Below, in pieces: positions 36,804-36,896 of a stretch of DNA of 36,896 nucleotides (position 1 is its first letter; each line of letters opens with the position of its first letter). The position numbers were made by a program, and so were the translations under genes. Source of the stretch: Hyphomicrobiales bacterium (GTDB taxonomy: Bacteria > Pseudomonadota > Alphaproteobacteria > Rhizobiales > Rhizobiaceae); NCBI GenBank assembly GCA_024225445.1, contig JAAEMP010000316.1, positions 1 to 36,896 on the forward strand. Direction: 5' to 3'. The notes under the pieces were generated by a model. That model was not told where the DNA came from. It searched no databases and worked only from the letters and a program-made list of their open reading frames with translations.

Positions 36804-36896
36804 GTCAAGCAGACTATTGCCATCAGAGCAGCATCTGGCACTTTGGGCTGGTAGCGACCATCTCATTGGAAACGTCAATCGGCAACTTGGGGTCAG

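Noticed and set aside
1-36896. CRISPR arrays, tRNA or rRNA genes
   Set aside because: No regularly spaced repeats and no T-loop or acceptor-like tRNA patterns were found in the intergenic stretches.

Overview
The window comes from the chromosome of an alphaproteobacterium, most likely of the order Hyphomicrobiales (Rhizobiales). The main evidence is the minus-strand order lnt - XRE regulator - metK - trmB - rimP - nusA - ylxR - infB - rbfA - truB ... rpsO - pnp, together with OlsB (ornithine-lipid synthesis), a YlxR protein with a C-terminal extension, and long IF2 and MutS proteins. Base composition is moderate in the core genes, visibly richer in G+C in the DUF2157/DUF4401 block near the right end, and poorer in the gene at 2504-3526.

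Layout. 1-1260: a small IS200-type element (Y1 HUH transposase, with hairpins at both ends and a hairpin covering the ribosome binding site) next to a decayed two-helix membrane protein. 1262-3560: an EamA-type transporter and a macro-domain-like gene whose 3' ends share a 44-nt imperfect direct repeat; the second gene looks inserted. 3667-11911: mutS, olsB, a CBS-pair protein, a hybrid histidine kinase and comM/yifB. 12053-12444: a truncated DUF2799-like gene, translationally coupled (ATGA) to a 33-codon ORF. 12586-15221: pnp and rpsO. 15300-19650: accessory genes placed between rpsO and truB, namely a frameshifted cytochrome P460, a decayed class I cytochrome c, a coupled SDR-DoxX/DUF2269 pair and a Sel1-repeat protein.

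19692-26950 is the translation/transcription operon rimP-nusA-ylxR-infB-rbfA-truB, with a palindrome-bounded repeat of about 130 bp between rimP and nusA. 27036-29288 is metK-trmB with its own candidate promoter and terminator. 29351-31624 holds an XRE regulator and lnt. The usual upstream neighbours of lnt in this order (corC, ybeY, phoH) are absent. Instead there is a three-gene ATGA-coupled membrane operon (DUF2157, DUF4401, GDYXXLXY), a broken APC amino-acid permease and an APH-fold phosphotransferase.

No tRNA, rRNA, CRISPR array or complete defence system was found. The best candidates for something undescribed are the macro-domain-like gene between direct repeats, the 33-aa coupled ORF behind the DUF2799 remnant, and the palindromic repeat inside the rimP-nusA operon. 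All similarity statements are from memory of protein families; no search was run.
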